The position numbers and the translations under genes are program-made. 31,818 nt of DNA, taken from Atopobium sp. GTDB lineage: Bacteria > Actinomycetota > Coriobacteriia > Coriobacteriales > Atopobiaceae. The stretch is from NCBI GenBank assembly GCA_015258715.1, contig JABZHR010000012.1, positions 1 to 31,818 on the forward strand, in the 5' to 3' direction. The notes under the pieces are model-generated. The model saw nothing but the letters and a program-made list of their open reading frames with translations. It did not search any database and was not told where the DNA came from. Below, one piece after another: positions 1 through 8,838 of this stretch (within the stretch, counting starts at the first letter, position 1; each line of letters opens with the position of its first letter).

Positions 1-112
1 ATTAAGGTATTTTCAGCGTAATGTATACGTCTTTTTAACAGATTATCCGACATAGGTGTGTTTTGAACTGCCTCCCATTTCTTATGTCCAAGAAATGGGA
101 GGCAGTTCAAAG
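1..112 (+). repeat. Dispersed arm-plus-hairpin element, copy A (continues past window start)
   Basis: The element has a conserved arm (core ATGTATACGTC at 21-31, then CAGATTATCCGACATAGGTGTG to position 60) followed by a hairpin. The hairpin stem pairs 62-83 with 90-111 (22 bp, perfect) around the loop ATGTCC at 84-89. The same arm and hairpin occur at 18502-18591 and, inverted, at 31708-31818; the hairpin alone occurs at 18129-18176. Copy A matches the inverted copy D from about its first base, so the element very likely extends beyond the window. No ORF lies inside. It resembles a MITE or REP-type element. Without a transposase in view its mobility is only inferred. Confidence 0.9.
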
Positions 113-285
113 TTGGTGCACGCGATATGCAAAATCTTTTAGACATTGATTCGCACGTATTTTTCGGTGTGCGGTAGAATATGAGACGTAAGCGTTTTGT
201 CTTACATCTGTATGTGAAGTATTGCTAAAAGCTTGGTGTTTGCCACGTATGGCGCACAAAGTTTGACGCGTAGAAAGGAAGCCTA

Positions 286-1047
286 ATGGCTGAAGATCAG
301 TACATGCACCTTGTTATTGTTCGCCACGGTGAGTCTGAGTGGAACAAGCTCAACCTGTTCACTGGTTGGACCGACGTTGACCTTACCGAGACTGGTCACG
401 AGGAGGCAGCAGCTGGCGGCCGTGCTCTTAAAGAGGCTGGCTATGACTTTGATGTTTGCTACACTTCTCTGCTCAAGCGTGCTATTCACACTCTGAATCA
501 TGTTCTTGATGAGCTTGACCGTAACTGGCTTCCTGTTCATAAGACTTGGCGTCTGAACGAGCGCCACTATGGTGCACTTCAGGGCCTCAACAAGGCTGAT
601 GCAGCTGCTGAGCACGGCGAGGAGCAGGTAAAGATTTGGCGTCGTTCCTTTGATGTCCAGCCACCAGCTCTTGAGCCAGGCGACGAGCGCGATCCTCACG
701 TTCAGGAAATGTTCCGCGATGTTCCAGCAGAGGATCTTCCTTACACCGAGTGCCTGAAGGACACCATTGCACGTGCATGGCCTTACTTCGAGCAGGAGAT
801 CAAGCCACAGCTTGAGGCAGGTAAGCGTGTTCTTATTGCTGCACACGGCAACAGCCTTCGCGCTCTTGTTATGCAGTTTGAGCACCTCACTCCAGAAGAA
901 ATTCTTGAGGTTAACATCCCAACTGGCATTCCTTGCGCATACACCTTTGACAAGGATTGGAACATTGTTGACAAGCACTATATTGGCGATCCAGCTGTCA
1001 TCGAGGCAAAGATTAACGCTGTTGCTAACCAGGGCAAAGCTAAATAA
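286..1047 (+). CDS. gpmA: 2,3-bisphosphoglycerate-dependent phosphoglycerate mutase
   Basis: This cytoplasmic glycolytic enzyme interconverts 3- and 2-phosphoglycerate through a phosphohistidine. At 253 aa it has the usual length for the dPGM family (E. coli GpmA is about 250). The N-terminal RHGESEWN motif puts the phosphorylated histidine at residue 14. TGWTDVDLTETG and HYGALQGLNK follow, and AAHGNSLRAL carries the second active-site histidine at 187. Start: the ATG at 286 follows AGAAAGGA at 272-279 at good spacing. A second in-frame ATG at 304 has no such site. The gene stands alone, between repeat copy A and its own strong terminator. A TAGAAT at 175-180 could be a -10 box, but no convincing -35 was found. 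The identification is secure. Confidence 0.97.
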   Translation: MAEDQYMHLVIVRHGESEWNKLNLFTGWTDVDLTETGHEEAAAGGRALKEAGYDFDVCYTSLLKRAIHTLNHVLDELDRNWLPVHKTWRLNERHYGALQGLNKADAAAEHGEEQVKIWRRSFDVQPPALEPGDERDPHVQEMFRDVPAEDLPYTECLKDTIARAWPYFEQEIKPQLEAGKRVLIAAHGNSLRALVMQFEHLTPEEILEVNIPTGIPCAYTFDKDWNIVDKHYIGDPAVIEAKINAVANQGKAK

Positions 1048-1077
1048 ACAGCTTGCTAACACGCAATATTGTTAAGC

Positions 1078-1112
1078 AGAACGGGGTGGTTTAAGCCACC
1101 CCGTTCTTTTTT
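1078..1112 (+). terminator. Rho-independent terminator of gpmA
   Basis: A perfect 12-bp stem (AGAACGGGGTGG at 1078-1089 with CCACCCCGTTCT at 1096-1107) with a 6-nt loop runs straight into a run of T at 1107-1112. It lies 30 bases after the gpmA stop codon. Confidence 0.95.
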
Positions 1113-1204
1113 GCCTACTTATAGAACCGTGACGAATACGCCAACAGCTATAAAACCTGCTTTGAATAGTGTTACGATGTACCGCCGAGAAAAGAAGGGA
1201 TTAA

Positions 1205-2629
1205 ATGTTTAAAAGAGAGCTCAACGCAAAACTTGTTCTTTCTGTAATTGCAACAGGAATTATGTCCTTCTCGGGAGTTGTCGTAGAAACCGCCATGAAC
1301 GTGACGTTTCCAACGTTAATGGAGGAATTCTCTATTGGCACCTCAACGGTACAATGGATGACCACCTCGTACCTTTTGATTCTTGCCATTATCATGCCTA
1401 TGTCGTCGTATTTAAACAGACGATTCAAGACAAAAAGTATCTTTACCGTAGCCATGATCTTCTATATCAGCGGCATTCTTTGCGGATTTGCTGCTCCAAC
1501 GTTTATGTTATTGCTGCTTGGCCGCATTTTAGAAGGAATTGGCACCGGTCTAGCGCTACCACTGATGTTCAACATCATCGCCGAGCAAGCCCCACTTAAA
1601 AACATGGGTGTCATGATGGGCATTGGCATGCTTGTTACTGCCGTTGCACCTGCAGTAGGACCTTCAGCTGGTGGCTGGATTGCAGAGCATCTTGGCTGGC
1701 GAATGATTTTTGCCGGTCTTCTCCCCTTCTTGATTGTGGCATTTGTACTGGGAATTAGTTCAATCCAACAAAGCCATGAGACTGAAGTGATTTCTTTTGA
1801 TGTCTTTGGATGGCTGCTGCTTACCGTAAGTTTTATTGCGCTCATCTTTGTTATTGACGAGTCCAGCGCGTTTGGCCTGTTTAGCATTCCTGTTTTGCTC
1901 GCAATTATGATTTTTGTGGGCTCACTTACGCTCTTTGTACGTCACGAAAACTCCTTTAAGCACCAAGATCAATCTGAAGCATCTCCAAAAATTCCTATCA
2001 TTAACCTTGAGGTATTTAGCGAGAAGGGCTTTGTGCTCTCGCTCTTTGCTATTGTTGCTCTGCAATTTATTATTCTTGGTCAGTCATATCTTTTGCCTAA
2101 TTTTTCCCAGCTGGTACTAGGTGCAGGCGCTACCGCAGCAGGAGCTCAGATGCTTCCAGGATGTGCTATTGGCGCAGTTATGGCACCAATTTCTGGCCAG
2201 ATTTTAGACAAGCTGGGAGCTAAAAAACCTATTGTTACAGGCATTCTTTGCTGCCTTACCAGCATGCTCCTTTTGCTGCTCTTTGTTCACGTACTTACCG
2301 TAGAAATGATCACGTATATTTTTGCCATCTTTGCCATTGGTCAGGCACTTCAGATGGGAAACAATTTTACGGTAGCCTTGGGACACTTACCGGAAGACCG
2401 CAAGGCAGATGGAAATGCTGTTATTAACACAATGCAGCAGCTCTTTGGCGCTATGGGAACCAGCGTTATTTCTGGCGTTGTAGCGGCTTCTCAGCTTGGA
2501 GCTACAGACTTAGCTACAAGCACCCTTGCAGGAGCTCAGAATGCACTCTTTGTACTTGTGTGCGTAGCTTGTATCCCTCTTGTTACCATGGGAATCGTGC
2601 TCTTTGTACTGCCTAAGATGACAAAATAA
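1205..2629 (+). CDS. MFS efflux transporter, DHA2 (EmrB/QacA, 14-TM) type
   Basis: This 474-aa polytopic membrane protein is almost entirely hydrophobic helices, with the length and layout of the 14-helix drug:H+ antiporter 2 group. The N-terminal helix contains SGVVVETAMNVTFPTLMEEF, a DHA2-like variant of the acidic motif. A motif A-like loop (MSSYLNRRFKTKS) follows helix 2. A motif C-like antiporter signature (AVAPAVGPSAGGWI) is near residue 150, and WRMIFAGLLPF follows. Start: AGAAGGGA at 1193-1200 sits 4 nt before the ATG. The substrate cannot be told from sequence; family members expel cationic drugs, dyes or bile salts. There is no adjacent EmrA-like adaptor, as expected for an organism without an outer membrane, and no linked regulator. 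The gene is monocistronic and ends at a terminator shared with the converging crcB operon. Confidence 0.9.
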   Translation: MFKRELNAKLVLSVIATGIMSFSGVVVETAMNVTFPTLMEEFSIGTSTVQWMTTSYLLILAIIMPMSSYLNRRFKTKSIFTVAMIFYISGILCGFAAPTFMLLLLGRILEGIGTGLALPLMFNIIAEQAPLKNMGVMMGIGMLVTAVAPAVGPSAGGWIAEHLGWRMIFAGLLPFLIVAFVLGISSIQQSHETEVISFDVFGWLLLTVSFIALIFVIDESSAFGLFSIPVLLAIMIFVGSLTLFVRHENSFKHQDQSEASPKIPIINLEVFSEKGFVLSLFAIVALQFIILGQSYLLPNFSQLVLGAGATAAGAQMLPGCAIGAVMAPISGQILDKLGAKKPIVTGILCCLTSMLLLLLFVHVLTVEMITYIFAIFAIGQALQMGNNFTVALGHLPEDRKADGNAVINTMQQLFGAMGTSVISGVVAASQLGATDLATSTLAGAQNALFVLVCVACIPLVTMGIVLFVLPKMTK

Positions 2630-2663
2630 AACGCAACTGCGGTATTTAAAAGAAAGCAAATTA

Positions 2664-2700
2664 AAAAGCTAGGTATCCAAAAGAAGGATATCTAGCTTTT
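2664..2700. terminator. Bidirectional terminator between the MFS gene and crcB
   Basis: A 15-bp stem with one G-T pair (2664-2678 with 2686-2700) and a 7-nt A-rich loop has A residues on its left and TTTTAATTT on its right. It therefore reads as a T-tailed hairpin on both strands, as suits two converging genes. Confidence 0.8.
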
Positions 2701-2724
2701 AATTTAGACGAGTGAACTATTGCG

Positions 2725-3096
2725 CTACGACACAACAGCTGATAATTTCAATCCAATAAACACAGCAACCAGGCACGTTATAACATTAACTGCAATGTTC
2801 ACACCTGCAGCAGCCCAATTACCTGCTTGAATAAAGGTAAGAGTTTCATTTGAGAAGGTTGAGAAGGTAGAAAGTCCTCCGCAAAGACCCACGGCTAAGA
2901 ATAGCTTTACCTGTGGCTGAAGTGGACTTGCAAGATCAAGCCCCGTCACAAAGCCAATAATCAAACCTGCAACAACATTTGCAGCAAACGTACCAACTGG
3001 CAGGTTAGGAATCCACTGTTTAAAGAGGACGCCCAACTGCCAACGACCTAAACTACCCAGCGCTCCACCAAGAGCCACAGCTAACGCTTCAAACAT
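2725..3096 (-). CDS. crcB: Fluoride channel CrcB/FluC
   Basis: This 123-aa integral membrane protein has four hydrophobic helices, the normal size for a Fluc subunit, which works as an antiparallel dual-topology dimer exporting fluoride. Diagnostic motifs are GGALGSLGRW near the N terminus, GTFAANVVAG in helix 2 and GLCGGLSTFSTFSNE in the helix 3 break. The Phe/Ser/Thr residues of that last motif line the fluoride and Na+ sites. It is the last gene of the reverse run and starts 9 nt after the stop of the upstream ABC gene, with GGGGTG as ribosome binding site. It is therefore probably cotranscribed with the exporter. There is no room for a fluoride riboswitch directly in front of it. Many Gram-positives carry a second crcB partner; none is in this window. 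Confidence 0.95.
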   Translation of the reverse strand: MFEALAVALGGALGSLGRWQLGVLFKQWIPNLPVGTFAANVVAGLIIGFVTGLDLASPLQPQVKLFLAVGLCGGLSTFSTFSNETLTFIQAGNWAAAGVNIAVNVITCLVAVFIGLKLSAVVS

Positions 3097-3105
3097 AAAG
3101 CACCC

Positions 3106-4926
3106 CTACTCCAGCTCACGCGAGCCCGTATACAGCTGGTAATACTCTCCATGCTTTGCAATAAGCTCATCGTGAGTACCGCGCTCAATAATACGACCGT
3201 GCTCCAGAACCATAATGGCGTCAGAATTTCGAACCGTAGATAACCTGTGAGCAATCACAAAGACGGTACGACCTGCCATCAGGGCATCCATGCCCTTCTC
3301 GATAAGTGCCTCAGTACGCGTATCAATACTGGAAGTTGCCTCGTCCAAGATAAGCACGGGAGGATCAGCAATAGCAGCACGCGCAATTGCCAGAAGCTGC
3401 CTCTGACCTTGTGAAAGGTTAGCACCGTCTGAGGTAAGTACGGTGTTGTAGCCACGTGGCATACGACGGATAAACTTGTCCGCGTTTGCAATCTTTGCTG
3501 CAGCAATAACCTCGTCATCAGTGGCGTCTAACTTACCAAAGCGAATATTGTCTGCAATGGTACCTGTGAACAGATGCGTATCTTGCAAAACAATACCAAG
3601 CGAGGACCTTAATGCAGATTTCTTAATGTCATTGATAGGGATGCCGTCGTAGGTGATGGTTCCACTACGAACATCGTAGAAGCGGTTAATGAGGTTGGTA
3701 ATAGTTGTTTTACCAGCACCAGTTGAGCCGACAAACGCAATCTTCTGGCCAGGCTTTGCAAACAGCGTGAGGTTTGCAAGAACCGTCTGATCATCGTCGT
3801 ATCCAAAGGTCACGTCATCAAAGCGAACGTCTCCAGCAAGAGGGGTTTTCTCGCCAGACGGTGTGACCCAAGCCCAGGACTCTTCTCCTGACTCGTAGCC
3901 ACTAACGCGGACCAGGTCGACCTTGCCCTCATCAACCTCAGGAGTCATTTCCATAACCGCAAAGATGCGCTCGGCACCGGCAAGAGCGGTGAGCAGGAAG
4001 TTGGAGAGCTGCGTGAACTGGTTGAACGGCATAGCTGCCTGGCGAACAAAGACCAGGTAGGACGCAAGACTTGCAACGTCTGCGTGTCCGTTTACAGCAA
4101 GCAGAGCGCCAACCACGGTGACCACGGCGTAATTGATATACGTCAATGAAACCGTGATAGGGACCATAGTTGCTGCATACGCCTGAGCGTTTGTTCCAGA
4201 GTGCCTGAGCTCTTCATTGACCTTTTGGAAGTCAGCAAAGTTTGCATCCTCGTGATTAAAAACTTTAACCACTTTAAGGCCAGAGATTGTTTCTTCTGCA
4301 AAACCGTTAAGAACACCAAGGCTCTTTTGCTGCACCGAGTAATGCTTGGCAGAGCGCTTACTTGCATAGCGTGCATAAATCACAATCAAAACGTCAAAGA
4401 GAATAGTGATAAGCGTTAACTGCCAGTTAAGAACAATGAGCAGTACAAGCGTACCAACCATCTGAATAAACGCCAGAACAAGGTTGGCAAAGCTGTTATT
4501 GAGCGCTTCCGAAATAGTATCCACGTCATTTGTAAAGAAACTCATGATATCGCCGCGGGTACGCTGGTCAAAGAATCTTAGGGGCAGCGATTCAATGTGC
4601 TCAAAAAGGTCTCGTCTGATGTCAAAAACAATCCTCTGAGCAGCACGAACCATAATTTGCGTGTAACCAATACTGGTAAGAGCGCCAATTGCATACACAA
4701 CCGCTGTAAATACAACAAGGTGAGTAAATGCGCTCACATCTCCCCTGCCCACTGCTGCAACAACAGGCTTAATCATGTAAGTACCAAGGAGCGCTGCTAA
4801 ACCACTGATAGAAACAAGAAGTGCCACCAACATAAGGCGCTTCTTAGCATGACCTAAGTACGAGACAAACACTCTAATGGTATGTCCGATGTTCTGAGGA
4901 CGTGCTCCTCCTGCGCGATTAGCCAT
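3106..4926 (-). CDS. ABC exporter half-transporter (TM domain + ATPase), canonical-site subunit
   Basis: This 606-aa type IV ABC exporter half has a six-helix domain (about residues 20-330) and a nucleotide-binding domain. Walker A is GSTGAGKTT (about 398-406), Walker B is LILDEATSS with the catalytic Glu, and the switch histidine is in IAHRLSTVRNSD. The signature is LSQGQ instead of LSGGQ. Start: the reading frame is open to 4986, but the ATG at 4926 has a perfect site (GGAGGT, complement of 4932-4937) and overlaps the stop of the partner gene by 8 nt (ATGGCTAA), so the longer form is rejected. Together with the next gene it forms a heterodimeric exporter (compare TM287/288, LmrCD, BmrCD): this subunit supplies the intact Walker B/His and the altered signature. 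Substrate unknown; multidrug or lipid-like compounds are typical. Confidence 0.93.
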   Translation of the reverse strand: MANRAGGARPQNIGHTIRVFVSYLGHAKKRLMLVALLVSISGLAALLGTYMIKPVVAAVGRGDVSAFTHLVVFTAVVYAIGALTSIGYTQIMVRAAQRIVFDIRRDLFEHIESLPLRFFDQRTRGDIMSFFTNDVDTISEALNNSFANLVLAFIQMVGTLVLLIVLNWQLTLITILFDVLIVIYARYASKRSAKHYSVQQKSLGVLNGFAEETISGLKVVKVFNHEDANFADFQKVNEELRHSGTNAQAYAATMVPITVSLTYINYAVVTVVGALLAVNGHADVASLASYLVFVRQAAMPFNQFTQLSNFLLTALAGAERIFAVMEMTPEVDEGKVDLVRVSGYESGEESWAWVTPSGEKTPLAGDVRFDDVTFGYDDDQTVLANLTLFAKPGQKIAFVGSTGAGKTTITNLINRFYDVRSGTITYDGIPINDIKKSALRSSLGIVLQDTHLFTGTIADNIRFGKLDATDDEVIAAAKIANADKFIRRMPRGYNTVLTSDGANLSQGQRQLLAIARAAIADPPVLILDEATSSIDTRTEALIEKGMDALMAGRTVFVIAHRLSTVRNSDAIMVLEHGRIIERGTHDELIAKHGEYYQLYTGSRELE

Positions 4927-6721
4927 GTGACACCTCCTTACCAGCAGCATCAATGTCTGATTGACTACCGCCAATCTGCGACTCATACAGCTCTCTATAG
5001 ATAGGACTCTTAGCGAGAAGTTCTGTGTGAGTGCCAGTCATATGGACCCTGCCGTTATCAAGAACGACAATCTGATCTGAGTCCATAACCGAGTTCACAC
5101 GCTGGGCAATGATGATCTTTGTCATGTCAGCAAGCTCAGCAAGGCCTGCGCGGATCTTTGCGTCGGTTGCAGTATCAACTGCACTAGTAGAGTCATCAAA
5201 AATGATAATTTTTGGCTTCTTCAAAAGCGCACGCGCAATACAAAGGCGCTGCTTCTGGCCACCAGAAACATTGACGCCACCCTGACCAAGGTCTCCGTCC
5301 AAGCCGCCAATCCTATCTAGGAACTCATCAACACATGCAATAGAGCAGGCGTGAAGCAGCTCCTCGTCAGTAGCGTTGGGATCTCCCCAGAGCAGGTTGT
5401 CGCGGACGGTACCGCTGAACAGCACATTTTTCTGAAGGACAACAGATACTGCATCACGAAGTGAAACAAGATTGTAGAAGCGGACGTCATTCTCGCCAAC
5501 AAATACGGTGCCTTCAGTAGCATCGTACAAGCGCGCAATCAGCTGGATAAGAGTGGTTTTTCCGGAACCGGTGCCGCCGAGAATACCAACGGTAGAGCCT
5601 GGCGCAAACGAGAGATTAATGTCTTCAAGGACATCCTCTTCAGCACTCTGGCTGTACTTGAAAGATACGTTTTCAAAGCGTACTGCACCATTCTTAACGT
5701 CAGTCAGGCCGTGCTCTGGAGACTCAATAGCAGGCTCCTCGGAAAGAATCTCTCCGATTCGTCGCACACTGGTAATAGCGCGAGCAGTAAGCAAGAACAC
5801 GCCAGAAATCATCATAAGTGAGTTCATGATAAGCAGCACGTAGCTCATGAAGCCCGTAAGCTCACCAACACCCAATCTACCAGCCATAATCATCTGGCCG
5901 CCAAACCAAAGAATGGCCACGTTAGTAACATACATTGAAGCCTGGAAAATAGGCAGGTTTAAGACGGACGTGCCAAAGGTCTTTGTAGCAGTCTGTGCAT
6001 ACTGGGTATTAACTTTTTCAAAGCGCTCGGAGACATATCCTTCTCGGACATATGCCTTGATTGCGCGCACCGCGGCAAAGTCTTCCTGCAGTGCCTCGTT
6101 AAGCTTATCCATTGCGCTTTGCATAACGCGGTACAAAGGACCAACGCGCTTCACAATAAAGAAGAGTGCAATAGCCAAGAAAGGCAACACGGCAAAATAC
6201 ACTACTGCCAGCTCTGGGCTCATAATAAACGCCATAACCAAGCCCATGACCAGCATAATTGGTCCACGCATAAACGGGCGTGTACCCATTGCAAAGGCGT
6301 TCTGAATAATGGTTACATCAGAGGTCAAACGCGTAACCAAAGAAGATGAATCGTATTTATCAAGATTTGCAAAAGCAAACTCTTCCATTCGGCGATATTC
6401 ATCTTGTCTCAGTTGTGCGCCTAGTCCCATGGCTGCTTTTGCAGAGTAGCGAGCATAGCCAATACCAGCAAACATGGCGAGAAGAGCAAAGACAACCATA
6501 ACGATACCGTTTACAAAAACAGTCTGAAGGTTGCCTTGCAAAATACCCTGGTCAACAATTTGAGCCATAAGTACAGGAATCACTAATTCGAGTAGGGACT
6601 CTGCAAACACGCAGAGTCCCGACAAAACAAAGTCCTTTTTATACGCGCCAAAATGGTCCAAGATTACCTTTAACTCAGCGCGAGCAGATGGAGCTTTTTC
6701 TTTTACAGAAGCATCATTCAT
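4919..6721 (-). CDS. ABC exporter half-transporter, degenerate-site subunit
   Basis: This 600-aa partner of the overlapping downstream gene has six TM helices (about residues 30-320) and an ATPase domain. Walker A is GGTGSGKTT (about 380) and the signature is the canonical VSGGQKQR (about 481). Walker B ends FDDSTSAVD, with Asp in place of the catalytic Glu. The switch residue is Gln in IIAQRVNSV (about 538) instead of His. These two changes are the hallmark of the non-hydrolysing site in asymmetric ABC exporters, and they complement the altered LSQGQ signature of the other subunit. The ribosome binding site is weak (GTGGTGT region). The gene starts 45 nt after the aspS stop, so it is probably cotranscribed with aspS. 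The pairing is certain from structure and overlap; the substrate is not known. Confidence 0.93.
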   Translation of the reverse strand: MNDASVKEKAPSARAELKVILDHFGAYKKDFVLSGLCVFAESLLELVIPVLMAQIVDQGILQGNLQTVFVNGIVMVVFALLAMFAGIGYARYSAKAAMGLGAQLRQDEYRRMEEFAFANLDKYDSSSLVTRLTSDVTIIQNAFAMGTRPFMRGPIMLVMGLVMAFIMSPELAVVYFAVLPFLAIALFFIVKRVGPLYRVMQSAMDKLNEALQEDFAAVRAIKAYVREGYVSERFEKVNTQYAQTATKTFGTSVLNLPIFQASMYVTNVAILWFGGQMIMAGRLGVGELTGFMSYVLLIMNSLMMISGVFLLTARAITSVRRIGEILSEEPAIESPEHGLTDVKNGAVRFENVSFKYSQSAEEDVLEDINLSFAPGSTVGILGGTGSGKTTLIQLIARLYDATEGTVFVGENDVRFYNLVSLRDAVSVVLQKNVLFSGTVRDNLLWGDPNATDEELLHACSIACVDEFLDRIGGLDGDLGQGGVNVSGGQKQRLCIARALLKKPKIIIFDDSTSAVDTATDAKIRAGLAELADMTKIIIAQRVNSVMDSDQIVVLDNGRVHMTGTHTELLAKSPIYRELYESQIGGSQSDIDAAGKEVSHG

Positions 6722-6766
6722 CGTTAAAACACCACGTACCTTACTGTCTTGCTTTGCTTGGTTTGC

Positions 6767-8593
6767 TTATGCCTCTTTTGGAAGCGTTTGAAGCGAAACC
6801 TCCTTGAGCTGCTCATTAGAAACAGGTGAAGGAGCGCTAGACATCAAATCAGAGCCGGAAGTAGTCTTTGGGAATGCCATAACGTCGCGGATGGAATCGG
6901 CACCTGCAAGCAACATGCATACGCGGTCAAGACCAAGTGCAAAGCCGCCCATTGGAGGTGCACCAAACGTCAAAGCCTCCATCAAGAAGCCAAATTGAGC
7001 CTTTGCACGCTCTTCAGTAAAGCCGAGTTTCTCCAGAATCTTAAGCTGCAGCTCAGCGTTGTGAATACGCATTCCGCCGCCACCAGCCTCAAAGCCATCC
7101 ATAACAAAGTCGTACGTATACGAGCCCATAGCCAGAGGGTCAGTGTCCAGAAGGTCAAGCTCATCCTCACGCGGAAGCGTAAAGGGCTGATGCTCAGAAG
7201 CGTAGGACTGAGTCTCCTCATCCCAGTGGAACAGTGGGAAATTAACAACCCAAAGGAAATCATGACCTTCTCGCGGTACATCCAAGACCTTTGCCATATG
7301 CAGGCGCATACCACCAAGAATCTCATCTGTCTCCAGGCGACCGCCCACAGCAAAGAGAATCAAGTCCCCTGCCTCAGCAGACATCTCTGCACGCAATGCC
7401 TCAAGCTCTTCTGGCGAGAAGAACTTGGTAATAGGACCTCCCACGGAGCCGTCCTCTTTGAAGGCAACCCACGCAAGTCCCTTGGCACCAAAGCCGGCGG
7501 CTACCTCGGCAAGCTTATCTACCTGAGAGCGTGGCCAGGTACCCGCACCCTTAACGTTGATTGCCTTAACGTACTGGCCATCAGTTGTTGCGGCAGAGCT
7601 AAAGAGCTTAAAGCTAGACTGCTTGAAGACCTCAGAGACATCGTGGAGCTCCATACCAATGTGGGTATCAGGCTTATCGGAGCCGTAGGTATCCATTGCG
7701 TCCCAGTACTGAATCTTGCGCAGTGGAGCTGGGAACTTAATGCCCATCTTTGCAAATGCATCGCCCAGAATATCCTCAAGCTCGGCCATGACATCTTCCT
7801 CGCGGACAAATGCCATCTCCATATCAACCTGTGTAAACTCAGGCTGACGATCTGCACGAAGGTCCTCATCGCGGAAGCACTTAGTAATCTGGTAGTAGCG
7901 CTCAACACCGCCAATCATCAGCAGCTGCTTCAACAGCTGTGGAGACTGTGGCAGTGCGTAGAAGTTTCCGCCCTGCATTCTGGAAGGAACCAGGAAGTCA
8001 CGAGCTCCCTCAGGAGTAGACTTGAACAGCGCTGGTGTCTCTACCTCGGTAAAGTCACGCTTATGGAAAGCCTCACGAAGCGCAAACGCAAAATCAGAAC
8101 GCATACGAAGATTCTGTGCCATCTGAGGACGGCGCAGGTCAACGTAGCGATACCTCAGGCGAAGGTCCTCGTTAACATCAATGTGGTTCTCAATCTGGAA
8201 TGGTGGAACTGCACTAGTGTTAAGAACTTCAATCTTTGAAGCAAGTACCTCTACCTCACCGGTAGCAAGAGCCTCATTGGTTTGACCTTCAGAACGATGC
8301 TGAACCGTACCGGAAATCAAAACAGGCCACTCAGGACGAATAGTCTCTGCAGTTGCAAATGTTTCTTCATCAACATCTGGGTCAAACAGAATCTGGGTCA
8401 AACCCTCGCGATCACGAAGATCAACAAAGATCAGGCCACCAAAGTCACGACGACGCCAAACCCAACCAGTGAGCGTAACGGTCTGACCGATATGCTCTGC
8501 ACGAAGCTCTCCGCAGGTATGCGTATGCATACTGTGCAAATCAACAGCTGCGTGAGCGGAATAATTCTGGGGGGTTTCTGAGGAACAATCCAT
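6767..8593 (-). CDS. aspS: Aspartyl-tRNA synthetase
   Basis: This cytoplasmic class II synthetase charges tRNA-Asp. At 608 aa it has bacterial-type length. It has an N-terminal OB-fold anticodon domain (VTLTGWVWRRRDFGGLIFVD), then class II motif 1 (EVETPALFKSTPEGARDF), motif 2 (FRDEDLRADRQPEFTQ, about residues 237-251) and motif 3 (GLDRV, about 553-557). A bacteria-specific GAD-type insertion lies between motifs 2 and 3. Start: the frame is open upstream to 8644, but the ATG at 8593 follows AAAGGAT (complement of 8598-8604) at proper distance. The next ATG (8530) has no ribosome site. The gene leads the reverse run aspS-ABC-ABC-crcB. Unlike in many Firmicutes it is not next to hisS. Discriminating versus non-discriminating specificity was not judged. 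Confidence 0.96.
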   Translation of the reverse strand: MDCSSETPQNYSAHAAVDLHSMHTHTCGELRAEHIGQTVTLTGWVWRRRDFGGLIFVDLRDREGLTQILFDPDVDEETFATAETIRPEWPVLISGTVQHRSEGQTNEALATGEVEVLASKIEVLNTSAVPPFQIENHIDVNEDLRLRYRYVDLRRPQMAQNLRMRSDFAFALREAFHKRDFTEVETPALFKSTPEGARDFLVPSRMQGGNFYALPQSPQLLKQLLMIGGVERYYQITKCFRDEDLRADRQPEFTQVDMEMAFVREEDVMAELEDILGDAFAKMGIKFPAPLRKIQYWDAMDTYGSDKPDTHIGMELHDVSEVFKQSSFKLFSSAATTDGQYVKAINVKGAGTWPRSQVDKLAEVAAGFGAKGLAWVAFKEDGSVGGPITKFFSPEELEALRAEMSAEAGDLILFAVGGRLETDEILGGMRLHMAKVLDVPREGHDFLWVVNFPLFHWDEETQSYASEHQPFTLPREDELDLLDTDPLAMGSYTYDFVMDGFEAGGGGMRIHNAELQLKILEKLGFTEERAKAQFGFLMEALTFGAPPMGGFALGLDRVCMLLAGADSIRDVMAFPKTTSGSDLMSSAPSPVSNEQLKEVSLQTLPKEA

Positions 8594-8838
8594 TTTTATC
8601 CTTTCGTCTTTGCTTCCCTGTGCCAAATCGGAAAGCACCTTCAAGACGGCAAAAACGTGTAGACGGCACGTTCTTGCTCATAGATAGACTATTGTACTCT
8701 CCAACGTTTAGCCAAGCTCCCTCAATCTAAACTTAGAGCAGATTCAGCAGAATAAATAACTTACATTCACGTTTTTACGCTAGACTGAAGCTGATACACA
8801 CAAGCCTCACTACGAGGCGAGAAGAACTTGGAGCTTTC

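Noticed and set aside
3097..3105. Fluoride riboswitch in front of crcB
   Set aside because: Only 9 nt separate crcB from the upstream ABC gene, so no riboswitch fits.
6995..8239. 414-codon plus-strand open frame opposite aspS
   Set aside because: Lies entirely antisense to a clear aspartyl-tRNA synthetase, has no ribosome site and no recognisable domain.
8645..8838. T-box or other leader in front of aspS
   Set aside because: No T-box core sequence or specifier stem-loop could be recognised. A TACAAT at 8691-8696 (minus strand) may be a -10, but no good -35 accompanies it.
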